Positions 35,515 through 43,327 of a DNA stretch of 64,000 nucleotides are shown in pieces. The notes beneath the pieces are model-generated. The model was not told the origin of the DNA and did not search any database. It saw only the letters and a program-made list of their open reading frames with translations. Numbering within the stretch: position 1 is the first letter of the stretch; each line of letters opens with the position of its first letter. The DNA comes from Xylanibacter ruminicola (GTDB lineage: Bacteria > Bacteroidota > Bacteroidia > Bacteroidales > Bacteroidaceae): NCBI RefSeq assembly GCF_900142525.1, contig NZ_FRBD01000007.1, positions 62,001 through 126,000 of the forward strand, written 5' to 3'. The position numbers and the translations under genes are program-made.

Positions 35515-35613
35515 TCAGACGCCTACACACGATGTGGCGCCAAGTGCTGTCAATACTGCCGATGCTATCGATGCGATAAGCTGGACGATGAATTTGATGG
35601 TTTTTCTTTTCAT
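35515..35613 (-). CDS. smalltalk family small protein
   Basis: A 32-residue frame starting MKRKTIKF and ending LGATSCVGV, with a single hydrophobic helix (about residues 7-26) after a basic N-terminus. It matches what I know as the smalltalk protein of Bacteroidales, normally encoded beside an HU-like gene, an amidase and VapE/DUF3987 genes. The function is unknown; the helix suggests the inner membrane. Here the HU-like gene is a fragment on the wrong side and no amidase is present. An inverted repeat lies just upstream of its start. Confidence 0.8.
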   Translation of the reverse strand: MKRKTIKFIVQLIASIASAVLTALGATSCVGV

Positions 35614-35619
35614 ATTTTT

Positions 35620-35720
35620 TTTTAGTCCGACTATGTTGTTTTGTTGTTAGCGCGGGCGTAACCTTATAATAATCAAATAGTTAATTATGATAACAACAAA
35701 ACAATAACACGGGACTAAAA
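35620..35720. repeat. inverted repeat element, copy A
   Basis: The left arm 35620-35649 and right arm 35691-35720 are imperfect inverses (outer TTTTAGTCC/GGACTAAAA, inner TTTTGTTGTTA/TAACAACAAAA). The right arm recurs in direct orientation at 39935-39969 (copy B). It sits between the divergent smalltalk and VapE genes. Confidence 0.7.
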
Positions 35721-35764
35721 TAGTTTTTTTTCGAGAGAATCCCAGTGAAGTGTATTTATCTCAA

Positions 35765-35862
35765 GACCTACCATAATCTCTAGAAATGCTTTTGTACACA
35801 GGGGCTGAGACATGGTAGGTCTTGTGTTGAGACCTACCATAGACTTACCATAGACCTACCAT
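35765..35862 (+). repeat. left arm of the 98-bp inverted repeat flanking the VapE gene
   Basis: Contains GACCTACCAT at 35765, 35831, 35853 and a one-mismatch copy at 35842, plus the inverse ATGGTAGGTC at 35812. The inverse copy with the one at 35831 makes a 10-bp hairpin. By hand alignment 84 of 98 bases match the reverse complement of 37267-37364 with no gaps. TTGTACACA at 35792 resembles a DnaA box. The rest of 35614-36052 is the promoter and leader of the VapE gene. Confidence 0.9.
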
Positions 35863-35919
35863 GCAAAAATAGGGGGAAATTAACATTAACAGAATTTAAG
35901 AAAATAATAACGGAAAATA

Positions 35920-35951
35920 TTTGTAACCGCAAAATTAAAGCTGTACCTTTG
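35920..35951 (+). promoter_or_regulatory. promoter of the VapE/DUF3874 gene
   Basis: TTTG (35920-35923), 20 bases, TACCTTTG (35944-35951): an excellent consensus match. The leader is about 95 bases and contains GCATGC and AGCTAGC dyads of unknown role. Confidence 0.85.
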
Positions 35952-36052
35952 CACGCCGGAAATGAAAACACGCACGCAGGATTACTAGCTAGCGGTATGA
36001 AAAGTGCATGCGATCTTAACCACATTTATTAATAACTGAGAATACTTAAATA

Positions 36053-37267
36053 ATGGAAGAAATGAAAGTTAACGGAGAGACCCTTGCGGCCTCTCAGAAG
36101 GATGCGCTCGTCATCGAGCAGTACCTTAGTGAGAATTATCTGTTTCGCAGAAACGTGCTTAACAGGAAGGTGGAGTTTGTTGACATCAGGGTTACAACCA
36201 TTGACGGTAAACCTGTGTGGAAAGCCCTTACTCAAGAGGAAATCCTGAGTATCGTGATTCGTGCTAAGCGCGAACATGTGATGGATAAGGGCAATCCTAA
36301 AACGGAAATTATGGAGTACGTCCAGTCAGCCGAAGTCGTAGCCTACAACCCAATTGCAGATTTCCTGAATAATCTGCCCCAATGGGATGGTCAGAACCAC
36401 GTAGGCAAGCTTTTGAACCGCATTCCTGGCCTCAGCACGGAGATGCACAACTATCTTGCCATCTGGCTTAGGGCTATGGTGGCCCATTGGTTGCAGAAGG
36501 ATATGCTGCACGGAAACGAATGCGTACCTATGTTTATAGGCTCGCAGGGATGCGGAAAGACTACCTTTGTGCGTCGCCTTCTGCCTCCTTTTCTGCGTTG
36601 TTTTTATCTGGACCACTTCAACGTAACCAACAAGTTTGATAGAGATATGGCCCTGTCGGATTGTCTGGTGGTTAATCTCGACGAGGTTGATGTCTATACG
36701 CGTCGCCAATGGACAGCCCTGAAACAGATCCTGTCGTTGAATAAGGTTAATGGTCGACCTGTTTTTGGTCGAACCCAGCAGGATCGACTTCGTTTTGCAT
36801 CGTTCGTAGCTACTACCAACAATCATCATCCTCTTCAGGATGCCACAGGTAGCCGTCGATTCCTCTGCTTCACCATCCCTGATGGCGAGATGATCGACAA
36901 TGAGGGCGAGATTGACTACGAGCAGCTTTATGCTCAGCTGGTTTACGAGCTTAATGTACTGAACGAGCCTTATTGGTACAGCAATTCCGAAGTGGCACGT
37001 ATTCAGGAACTTAACATGGAGTATATGGACCAGAAGGACATAGCCGACATCGTTAAGACCTGTCTGCGCAAGCCCAAAGAGGGCGAGGCGGTTAAGAAGA
37101 TGAGCTGTTCTGAGATTCTCTCTTTGATTCAGCAGGATTTCCCATCAATCAGGAACACCCATAGTAATAAGGTGTGCTTGGGTAATGCCCTGCTCGAACT
37201 TGGCTACGAATTCAAGAAACACTCGAATGTGTCGGTATACAATGTGGTTCCGCTCAAGGCTGCCTGA
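36053..37267 (+). CDS. VapE-like superfamily 3 helicase/ATPase with DUF3874 C-terminus
   Basis: A 404-residue cytoplasmic protein. Residues about 85-320 match the virulence-associated protein E (SF3 helicase) domain: Walker A GSQGCGKTT at 163-171, Walker B LVVNLDE ending at 210-211, and a sensor-type VATTNNHHPLQDATGSRRF near 262. Residues about 330-400 resemble DUF3874, a probable winged helix (SCSEILSLIQQDFPSI). No primase domain is present, unlike larger VapE/DUF3987 proteins. Such ATPases serve phage satellites, plasmids and defence-related islands. The gene has its own strong promoter and lies exactly between two 98-bp inverted repeat arms; the right arm starts at the last base of its stop codon. 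Its role is unknown. Confidence 0.85.
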   Translation: MEEMKVNGETLAASQKDALVIEQYLSENYLFRRNVLNRKVEFVDIRVTTIDGKPVWKALTQEEILSIVIRAKREHVMDKGNPKTEIMEYVQSAEVVAYNPIADFLNNLPQWDGQNHVGKLLNRIPGLSTEMHNYLAIWLRAMVAHWLQKDMLHGNECVPMFIGSQGCGKTTFVRRLLPPFLRCFYLDHFNVTNKFDRDMALSDCLVVNLDEVDVYTRRQWTALKQILSLNKVNGRPVFGRTQQDRLRFASFVATTNNHHPLQDATGSRRFLCFTIPDGEMIDNEGEIDYEQLYAQLVYELNVLNEPYWYSNSEVARIQELNMEYMDQKDIADIVKTCLRKPKEGEAVKKMSCSEILSLIQQDFPSIRNTHSNKVCLGNALLELGYEFKKHSNVSVYNVVPLKAA

Positions 37268-37364
37268 TGGTAGGTCTATGGTAGGTCTGTGGTAGGTCTC
37301 ACGCCAAGACCTACCATGCCGCAGGCCCTGTGTACAAGGGCGTTTCGAGAGATTATGGTAAGTG
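37267..37364 (-). repeat. right arm of the 98-bp inverted repeat flanking the VapE gene
   Basis: Begins at the last base of the VapE stop codon. It carries ATGGTAGGTC at 37267 and 37278, GTGGTAGGTC at 37289, the inverse GACCTACCAT at 37308, and a degenerate copy at 37355. TGTGTACAA (37329-37337) mirrors the DnaA-box-like sequence of the left arm. It ends 21 bases before the DUF6078 start. Confidence 0.9.
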
Positions 37365-37385
37365 TGATATAAAAAAAGAGAAACT

Positions 37386-37817
37386 ATGAATAAGATTAAT
37401 TACAACGAAGTTCCTTATGGATTTATGCATTGTCTTGAGGCTGATTGCCCCATGGCTAGTCATTGTTTGCGCCAGATGGCGATGCAAGCTGTTCCCAAAA
37501 ATCAGATAAGTGTTCCGATCATTAATCCGCAGCTCCCTGAGCCATCAGAGAATTGCAAGTACTATCGCAGCGATGAACCTCAGGTTTATGGCCGTGGGTT
37601 CACCAATATGCAGAAGCAGATGCTACCTAGTCAATATGATACCTTCCGCTATCGACTGATAGGCAAGTTTGGACGTAACCCCTACTTTGATCGTCGCAAG
37701 GGGGCAAGGCTTTGCTCACCAAGCGAAATCAAAGTGGTGAAATCGGCGCTAAAAGAAATAGGCCTCGAACACTTGGAATTCGATGCCTATGAGAAGCATC
37801 TCTGCTGGTTCGACTAA
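37386..37817 (+). CDS. DUF6078 family protein
   Basis: A 143-residue cytoplasmic protein with no signal or membrane segment. It matches what I recall as DUF6078: an N-terminal Cys cluster CLEADCPMASHC (residues 17-28) that could bind zinc, YGRGFTNMQKQMLPSQYDTF near 68, and a basic GRNPYFDRRKGARLCSP near 95. The family is typical of Bacteroidota islands and has no established function. It lies directly after the right inverted-repeat arm and may be co-transcribed with the VapE gene. A DNA- or RNA-binding role is inferred only from the Cys cluster and basic stretch. Confidence 0.7.
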   Translation: MNKINYNEVPYGFMHCLEADCPMASHCLRQMAMQAVPKNQISVPIINPQLPEPSENCKYYRSDEPQVYGRGFTNMQKQMLPSQYDTFRYRLIGKFGRNPYFDRRKGARLCSPSEIKVVKSALKEIGLEHLEFDAYEKHLCWFD

Positions 37818-37847
37818 TTCTTTTATCAGTCATCTTTACCCAGGATT

Positions 37848-37909
37848 GGAGTCCTCTGCCTAGAGGACTCCAGTCCTTTAGTAGGAGGACTCGAGTCCTT
37901 TAGGCAGAG
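37848..37909. repeat. nested hairpins built from AGTCCT units
   Basis: GGAGTCCTC/GAGGACTCC (37848-37871), the palindrome AGGACTCGAGTCCT (37886-37899) and outer CTCTGCCTA/TAGGCAGAG (37854-37862, 37901-37909) overlap. AGTCCTTTAG occurs twice as a direct repeat. It is between convergent genes. Nothing else is seen in 37818-38067 except the terminator at 38009. Confidence 0.75.
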
Positions 37910-38008
37910 GATTAATCATTATGCTATTTGTACGCGGTTATAAACTCTATCTTACTTTTAATCATCATTTCTCTGCTTTATTTTTACCAATGTTTATGTT
38001 CTTTTAAA

Positions 38009-38053
38009 AACGTCTCCTTTTCTTCTGATGGAAATAAACACAGAAGGGACGTT
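38009..38053. terminator. terminator between DUF6078 and DUF4153 genes
   Basis: AACGTC (38009-38014) and CTTCTG (38022-38027) pair with CAGAAG (38041-38046) and GACGTT (38048-38053), followed by a T-run on the plus strand. Confidence 0.75.
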
Positions 38054-38067
38054 TTTTTACATTATTC

Positions 38068-39699
38068 TTATTGTTTCTTCTTAAATAACTGTAGGCCATA
38101 GTACCTTACATCTGTAACGACGGTGTCTTTAAAGCAGATACCTTCAAGTACCAGCATCAACGAGTCGTTGCGATAGGTGAGCAGTTGCTCTGGATGATGG
38201 AGGAGCATAGTATCCTGTCTGATAACCTCTTGGATAGGATATCTGAGAACAACTTTATTCTCCCCCTGAGTGATTGTAATAATCTGGTCATTGAAGTTGA
38301 ATTGGTAAGCTTTAGAGGGTAGCATAATTGTATATTCGCCCAACTCTACAGGTTTCTTCCTGAAATAAAAGTTGTCGCTTGCATTGACAGAGTCTTTAAT
38401 GTAAGCAAAGCTATACTCCGAGTGCGACCACTCGCCATATTGCTTCTTGAACTCGTCGGTTCCGATTTCGTGGCGAACATAGTCTATGACGCTTGTCACA
38501 TCCTTGTATTGCTCGCACAATAGGCTGTCTTGCTGGATGCGCCTCATGTCTTCTATTTCATCATTCAGTTTGCCCGTCTTGGCATCTGCCAACTTCATCT
38601 CGCTGATGAGTTGGGCGAGACGTTGCTTCTGACAACTCAGTCCGATGCTTTTGGCTGAGATGCCAGGAATATATGTGAAGAGTATGATAGCTGCTCCAAA
38701 GATGAGTGCCATCAGTTGGAATCTACGTGTACGCTCTTTCCATAACATCAGCACGAAGAGCGTCATCAGCACTCCAGCCACCATCAGGTAGAAACGGCTC
38801 TCGGTGAAACTATAGAGACTAATGCGGTAGATGGAACCAATCCAATACATAATGAGTGGAGGAATGGCGATAAACGTAAAGCGGCGGTAGAACCAGTCGT
38901 AGTAACGCTGGCTGAGAATAGACTGGGCCACACGTCCAATCAAAGCCACTGCGATGAAACCCATCACCATCCAAGCTACACCGCCTTTGGGTAAGTTCCA
39001 TTCAAATACTATCTTAATAAAATAGGTATAAAGAATAACAGTGTAGATGATGACAGCGGGCGAAAGGATGAAGTTGAGGATAAGTCGGAGAACCTTAAAA
39101 GGTTCGGCAACCTCGTCTTCGTTCTGACGAATCATGGTACAGCAAACCTGAGAAGCCAACACAAACCAGATAAACTGATAGATATGCTCGTAGAAATGCT
39201 TGGGTTCGTCGATGCCGAAAATATAGAAGAAAGAGGCAAAGATAGTTATCACCGCCAAATTAAAGATGCCAGTAATGAGCAAACCGAAGAACATCTGAGT
39301 GACCACATGCAGAGCATGAGCGGCGAATGGGCGATTGTCCATCCGTTTATTGCCTACGATAAGCAGAATAACAGCCAATACATAGGTAAATCCAAAGCCG
39401 TAAGTCCATAAGAACGGCTTCAGGTCAAGAGCCATCAAGGGCAGAAAGAGAAAAAACGAGGCAAGATAAGCCCAACGATTGACTCGATGGAGCCAAAACG
39501 TTAGTGCCATCAAGGGAACGAACAGCCAGAGTATATCTCCATTAACCGAACTATCCCATTGTGCAGTTGTTTTATTCCATCCAGTTGACTCACTATCCCA
39601 TACTGCAATGACAAAGAAAGCTACTCCCAATGCAAACTCTACGGGGAAGCGTAGTGGACTTTGCAACAGTTGTTGCAACAATGTTTTCAGTTTTCTCAT
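38068..39699 (-). CDS. DUF4153 multi-pass membrane protein
   Basis: A 543-residue inner-membrane protein with about 10 hydrophobic helices in residues 20-355 and a soluble C-terminal part (about 360-543), probably extracytoplasmic. The helix pattern and conserved-looking blocks (TFWLHRVNRWAYLA, DNRPFAAHALHV, RYYDWFYRRFTFIAIPPL) match DUF4153, a Bacteroidota/Firmicutes family of unknown function. It has its own promoter and is convergent with the VapE/DUF6078 unit. Confidence 0.8.
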   Translation of the reverse strand: MRKLKTLLQQLLQSPLRFPVEFALGVAFFVIAVWDSESTGWNKTTAQWDSSVNGDILWLFVPLMALTFWLHRVNRWAYLASFFLFLPLMALDLKPFLWTYGFGFTYVLAVILLIVGNKRMDNRPFAAHALHVVTQMFFGLLITGIFNLAVITIFASFFYIFGIDEPKHFYEHIYQFIWFVLASQVCCTMIRQNEDEVAEPFKVLRLILNFILSPAVIIYTVILYTYFIKIVFEWNLPKGGVAWMVMGFIAVALIGRVAQSILSQRYYDWFYRRFTFIAIPPLIMYWIGSIYRISLYSFTESRFYLMVAGVLMTLFVLMLWKERTRRFQLMALIFGAAIILFTYIPGISAKSIGLSCQKQRLAQLISEMKLADAKTGKLNDEIEDMRRIQQDSLLCEQYKDVTSVIDYVRHEIGTDEFKKQYGEWSHSEYSFAYIKDSVNASDNFYFRKKPVELGEYTIMLPSKAYQFNFNDQIITITQGENKVVLRYPIQEVIRQDTMLLHHPEQLLTYRNDSLMLVLEGICFKDTVVTDVRYYGLQLFKKKQ

Positions 39700-39806
39700 A
39701 TGGATGTTACATTTTTATCTAATTAATAGTAATCTGACGGAGACCAGTCCCGCTTTTCTTTCTAATCTGTCTTGCCATTATTACCGATGGTTTATTAATT
39801 TGAGAG

Positions 39807-39837
39807 CAAAGATACAAACTTATTTGTAATCTGCAAA
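39807..39837 (-). promoter_or_regulatory. promoter of the DUF4153 gene
   Basis: On the minus strand TTTG (39837-39834), 19 bases, TATCTTTG (39814-39807). The ATG at 39699 is about 100 bases downstream. Confidence 0.75.
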
Positions 39838-39883
39838 AGAAATAATGGAAAAAATGATCAAAAGAACCGACCGTGACTTAAAA

Positions 39884-39949
39884 GTTTTGTTGTTATCATA
39901 GCCAACCGCCTGAAAAATCAGAGATTAATGGCCGTGATAACAACAAAAC
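39884..39949. repeat. inverted repeat element, copy B, after CE12-GH3
   Basis: GTTTTGTTGTTATCA (39884-39898) and TGATAACAACAAAAC (39935-39949) are perfect 15-bp inverses around 36 bases. The right arm plus flank (to 39969) repeats the right arm of copy A (35689-35723). It lies 28 bases after the CE12-GH3 stop and may serve as its terminator, followed on the minus strand by CTTTTAAG. Confidence 0.75.
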
Positions 39950-39977
39950 AATAAAGTAGGACTAGAAAAAGTATGAT

Positions 39978-42900
39978 TTACTTTATATCAACAACGATCT
40001 TCTTTAGGTCTTTGTCGGCGCTGGATGAGCCTACCATGACCTCGTACTTGCCTGGTACCACGCGCATGGTGTTGGTCTTGGCATCCCATAGCTCAAAACT
40101 CTTGCGAGGCAGGGCGATGCTGATGGTCTTGCTCTGACCTGCTGCCAGCTCTACCTGCTGGTAGGCGCGGAGCGTCTTGAGTGGGCCCTGTTTGTCGGCC
40201 AGTGAGCGGATATACACCTGTACCGTTTCCAGACCATCCTTCTGGCCTGCGTTCTTGACGCTGACCTGCAGCTTACCGTTCTTATATATAGGCTTGCCGA
40301 TGTTGAAAGTGGTATAGCTGAGACCGAAGCCGAAAGGGAAGAGTGCCTCGCCGGTGAAGTAACGGTAAGTACGGTTCTTCATGGTGTAGTCGAGGAAGTC
40401 GGGCAGCTGGTCGGTATTCCTATAGAAGGTGATGGGCAGCTTGCCGCTGGGGTTGTAATCGCCAAAGAGTACCTCGGCTAGGGCCTGACCTCCCAGCTCG
40501 CCACCATACCATGCCTGGACGATGGCATCGCACGACTCCAGTTCGGGAACCAAGGCAATAGCCGAGCCAGAGCAGTTGACGAAGATGACGCGCTTACCTG
40601 CCTTGTGGAGCATGGCAAGGGTTTCGCGCTGCGCCTTGGGCAGTTCGATGTTGGTGCGGTCGCCCCCCTTGAAGCCCTCCTCGTTTACGCGCATCTCCTC
40701 GCCCTCGAGTTTGGGCGAGATACCGCCAACGAAGACAACGGTCTCGGCATCGCCAATCTGTGCCAACAGCTGCTGATGGGTGGGGGCCACCTTGTGCTGG
40801 ATGTCGAAGGCTAAAGTAGCATAGTCGGACTCCTGCACATAATCTATCTGTATGCGGTAGTGCTGACGGGCTTTGACAGCCATCTCTTGTTGGGCAGTCT
40901 GTATGCGATTGCGTACCTTCCAGATGTTGACCAAGGTGTCGCCATTCACGATGAGGCGTACCTTGTCGTCGCCAGCGATATTGAAGATGACGGTCTCGTC
41001 CTTTTCTGGGATGAAGGTGGCATCGAGGCGGGCAGAGAAGTGCTCGAGATTGACACCTGGGGCAAACACCGTGTTGCCGCCGTTGCTCAGCATGGTGGGC
41101 GAGGTGAGGTGAACCGTGGTGACAGGCATACCCTGCATCTCGGTGTTGTTGAAATAGGCTACCTGCATGCCCTTGGGGCCGAGGGGCGCTCTCAGCTGAC
41201 CGAAGCGGCTCTCGAACACCTCGTTGCGGGTGAGGCCGCAGCCGTTGATAAAGCGGGCCTGAGGTGCCAGCTGCTGGATGCCCTCTAGGGCGGTGACGGT
41301 GCGGGTGGCAAAGCCAGAGTAGTTGCCCCACATCATGACCGAGTCGATGGCGTTGGCGCCAAGAACGGCTATTTTTGAGCTCTTGGCCAGTGGTAATACG
41401 TTGTTGCGGTTCTGCAACAGGACGATACTCTTACGGGCCATGTCGAGAGCCAACTGCTTATGGGCATCGCTGGCCACTACGCTTTCAGGAATCTGAGTCC
41501 ATGGGTTCAGCTCGTCGCTGTCAAAGTCGCCCAACTCGAAACGGGCAATCAGCAGGCGGCGCAGACTGCGATCGAGGTCGGCCTCCTTGATGTCGCCACG
41601 GCGCACAGCCTCGGGCAGATGCTTATACTCTGACCCACACTCTACATCGGTACCGGCCAGCACGGCCTTAGCCGATGCCTCGGCACCATCATTGGCCACA
41701 TGGTGCCAGCGGGGCAGGAAGTCGCGGATGGCGCCGCAGTCGCTGGTGATGAGACCGTCGAAGCCCCATTCGTCGCGTAGTATCTGTTGCTCGTAGCGTG
41801 TCTGGGCGCAGCAGGCTTGTCCGTCGATACGCTGGTAGGCGCACATCACCTCGGCTACCTTACCTTCCTGAACCAGGGCCTTGAAGGCGGGCAGGTAGGT
41901 CTCCCAAAGGTCGCGCTCGGGCAGGTCTTCGATATTAAAGGTGTGGCGGTTCCACTCAGGACCGCTATGCACGGCAAAATGTTTGGCACAGGCCAACAGT
42001 TTGCGATAGGGGCTCACGCCGAGGTCTTCGCCGTTGTAGCCCACACCTTGCAGACCACGTACCACGGCCAGTCCCATCTTTCCGGTAAGATAGGGATCCT
42101 CGCCGTAGGTCTCCTGTCCGCGCCCCCAGCGTGGGTCGCGGAAGATATTGATGTTGGGTGTCCAGAACGACAGACTCTGATAGCGCTTGATGTCGCCCGA
42201 ACGCTTGGCCTGCTGGGCTTTGACGCGGGCCTCGTCGCTCACGGCAGTAAACACGCGGTGTAGTAGGGCGTCGTCCCACGATGCTGCCATGGCCATGGTG
42301 ATAGGGAATACGGTAGCAAAGCCGTTGCGACCTATGCCATGCAGGGCCTCGTTCCACCACTGGAACTGGGGGATGCCCAGACGAGGGATGGCAGGCGACG
42401 TGTCCATCATCAGACTCACTTTCTCTTCGAGTGTGAGTAGGCTGAGCAAATCGTCAGCACGCTGAGCGGCACTGAGCTGAGGGTTCTTGTAATCAGGCAA
42501 CTTGCGATACGGCTTGAGTGCGGGCACCTCGTTGCAGATGGCATCGGCCAGCAGGTTGGCCACGGTTGTGGCGCCCAGGATGTTATAGTGGGTGTTGTCC
42601 TGCTTACCTTTTGGCTCGCTGGGCTCAGTGCCAGGCAGGAACCACATGTGCAGCTGCTTCGACGCCTCACGGCCCAGACCTTGTTCAAGATCGTGGGTGA
42701 TTCTGTTGGCATCAACGAAAATGCAGTTCATGCGGCGGGCAACAGCTTTTGGAGCCTCCTTATAGAGTCCGTGGGTATCAATCAGCTTGTCGCCCTCAAT
42801 CATCTTCACACCGTCCTTGAAGGTGGAGGTGCGCAGCTGCTCATCGTCGGCTATCTGAGGTGCCTCGACAAAGAAGTTGCGACGAACCACGCAGTTCATC

Positions 42901-43316
42901 AGAATGGGCGTTCCGCCACGCTGACGTGTCTCAGTGATATACTTCTCCAGGTTGGCATCGAAGGTGCTGCCCGGGTCGGTATGGCGATCGGGCTGTGCCT
43001 TCTCGTCGTTATGACCAAACTGGATGATGACGTAGTCGCCAGGCTTGATCTTCTTCAGAACCTTATCCCAGCGCCCCTCGCCGATAAAACTCTTGGACGA
43101 GCGACCGTTTACGGCATGATTGTCTACCACGATGTTGTTGGCATCGAAACACTGCTGCAGCATCATGGCCCAACCGCGCTCTTTCTTGCCGCCAGTAGTA
43201 TCCTTGTTGGCCGCGGTAGAGTCGCCGATAACAAAGATGGTGGTCCGCTTGTCGGGTACAGCCGATATAAACAATAGTACGGCTAATGATGCAAATAAAA
43301 TCTTAAACTGTTTCAT
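39978..43316 (-). CDS. fusion of rhamnogalacturonan acetylesterase (CE12) and GH3 beta-glycosidase
   Basis: A 1112-residue secreted enzyme (signal about 1-20). Residues 25-265 are an SGNH/CE12 esterase: nucleophile in VIGDSTAA near 30, block III FGHND near 99, block V DNTHYN near 240. It would remove acetyl groups from rhamnogalacturonan. Residues about 285-1112 are GH3: N-terminal barrel with nucleophile Asp526 in ITSDCGA, a sandwich domain split by a PA14-like insertion (about 720-880), and an Fn3-like C-terminal domain. The GH3 half looks like a beta-xylosidase/arabinosidase type. It is 11 bases after GH28 and probably in the same transcript. Finding both activities on one chain suggests sequential attack on decorated pectin. 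Confidence 0.88.
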   Translation of the reverse strand: MKQFKILFASLAVLLFISAVPDKRTTIFVIGDSTAANKDTTGGKKERGWAMMLQQCFDANNIVVDNHAVNGRSSKSFIGEGRWDKVLKKIKPGDYVIIQFGHNDEKAQPDRHTDPGSTFDANLEKYITETRQRGGTPILMNCVVRRNFFVEAPQIADDEQLRTSTFKDGVKMIEGDKLIDTHGLYKEAPKAVARRMNCIFVDANRITHDLEQGLGREASKQLHMWFLPGTEPSEPKGKQDNTHYNILGATTVANLLADAICNEVPALKPYRKLPDYKNPQLSAAQRADDLLSLLTLEEKVSLMMDTSPAIPRLGIPQFQWWNEALHGIGRNGFATVFPITMAMAASWDDALLHRVFTAVSDEARVKAQQAKRSGDIKRYQSLSFWTPNINIFRDPRWGRGQETYGEDPYLTGKMGLAVVRGLQGVGYNGEDLGVSPYRKLLACAKHFAVHSGPEWNRHTFNIEDLPERDLWETYLPAFKALVQEGKVAEVMCAYQRIDGQACCAQTRYEQQILRDEWGFDGLITSDCGAIRDFLPRWHHVANDGAEASAKAVLAGTDVECGSEYKHLPEAVRRGDIKEADLDRSLRRLLIARFELGDFDSDELNPWTQIPESVVASDAHKQLALDMARKSIVLLQNRNNVLPLAKSSKIAVLGANAIDSVMMWGNYSGFATRTVTALEGIQQLAPQARFINGCGLTRNEVFESRFGQLRAPLGPKGMQVAYFNNTEMQGMPVTTVHLTSPTMLSNGGNTVFAPGVNLEHFSARLDATFIPEKDETVIFNIAGDDKVRLIVNGDTLVNIWKVRNRIQTAQQEMAVKARQHYRIQIDYVQESDYATLAFDIQHKVAPTHQQLLAQIGDAETVVFVGGISPKLEGEEMRVNEEGFKGGDRTNIELPKAQRETLAMLHKAGKRVIFVNCSGSAIALVPELESCDAIVQAWYGGELGGQALAEVLFGDYNPSGKLPITFYRNTDQLPDFLDYTMKNRTYRYFTGEALFPFGFGLSYTTFNIGKPIYKNGKLQVSVKNAGQKDGLETVQVYIRSLADKQGPLKTLRAYQQVELAAGQSKTISIALPRKSFELWDAKTNTMRVVPGKYEVMVGSSSADKDLKKIVVDIK

Positions 43317-43327
43317 TTCTGTATGGT

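Noticed and set aside
35765..37364. Possible CRISPR array from the repeated GACCTACCAT units
   Set aside because: Units are 10 bp, occur in both orientations, have irregular spacing and enclose a gene; there are no cas genes.
35765..37364. Insertion sequence with terminal inverted repeats
   Set aside because: No transposase motifs are present in the enclosed protein, and no target-site duplication is visible at the outer ends.
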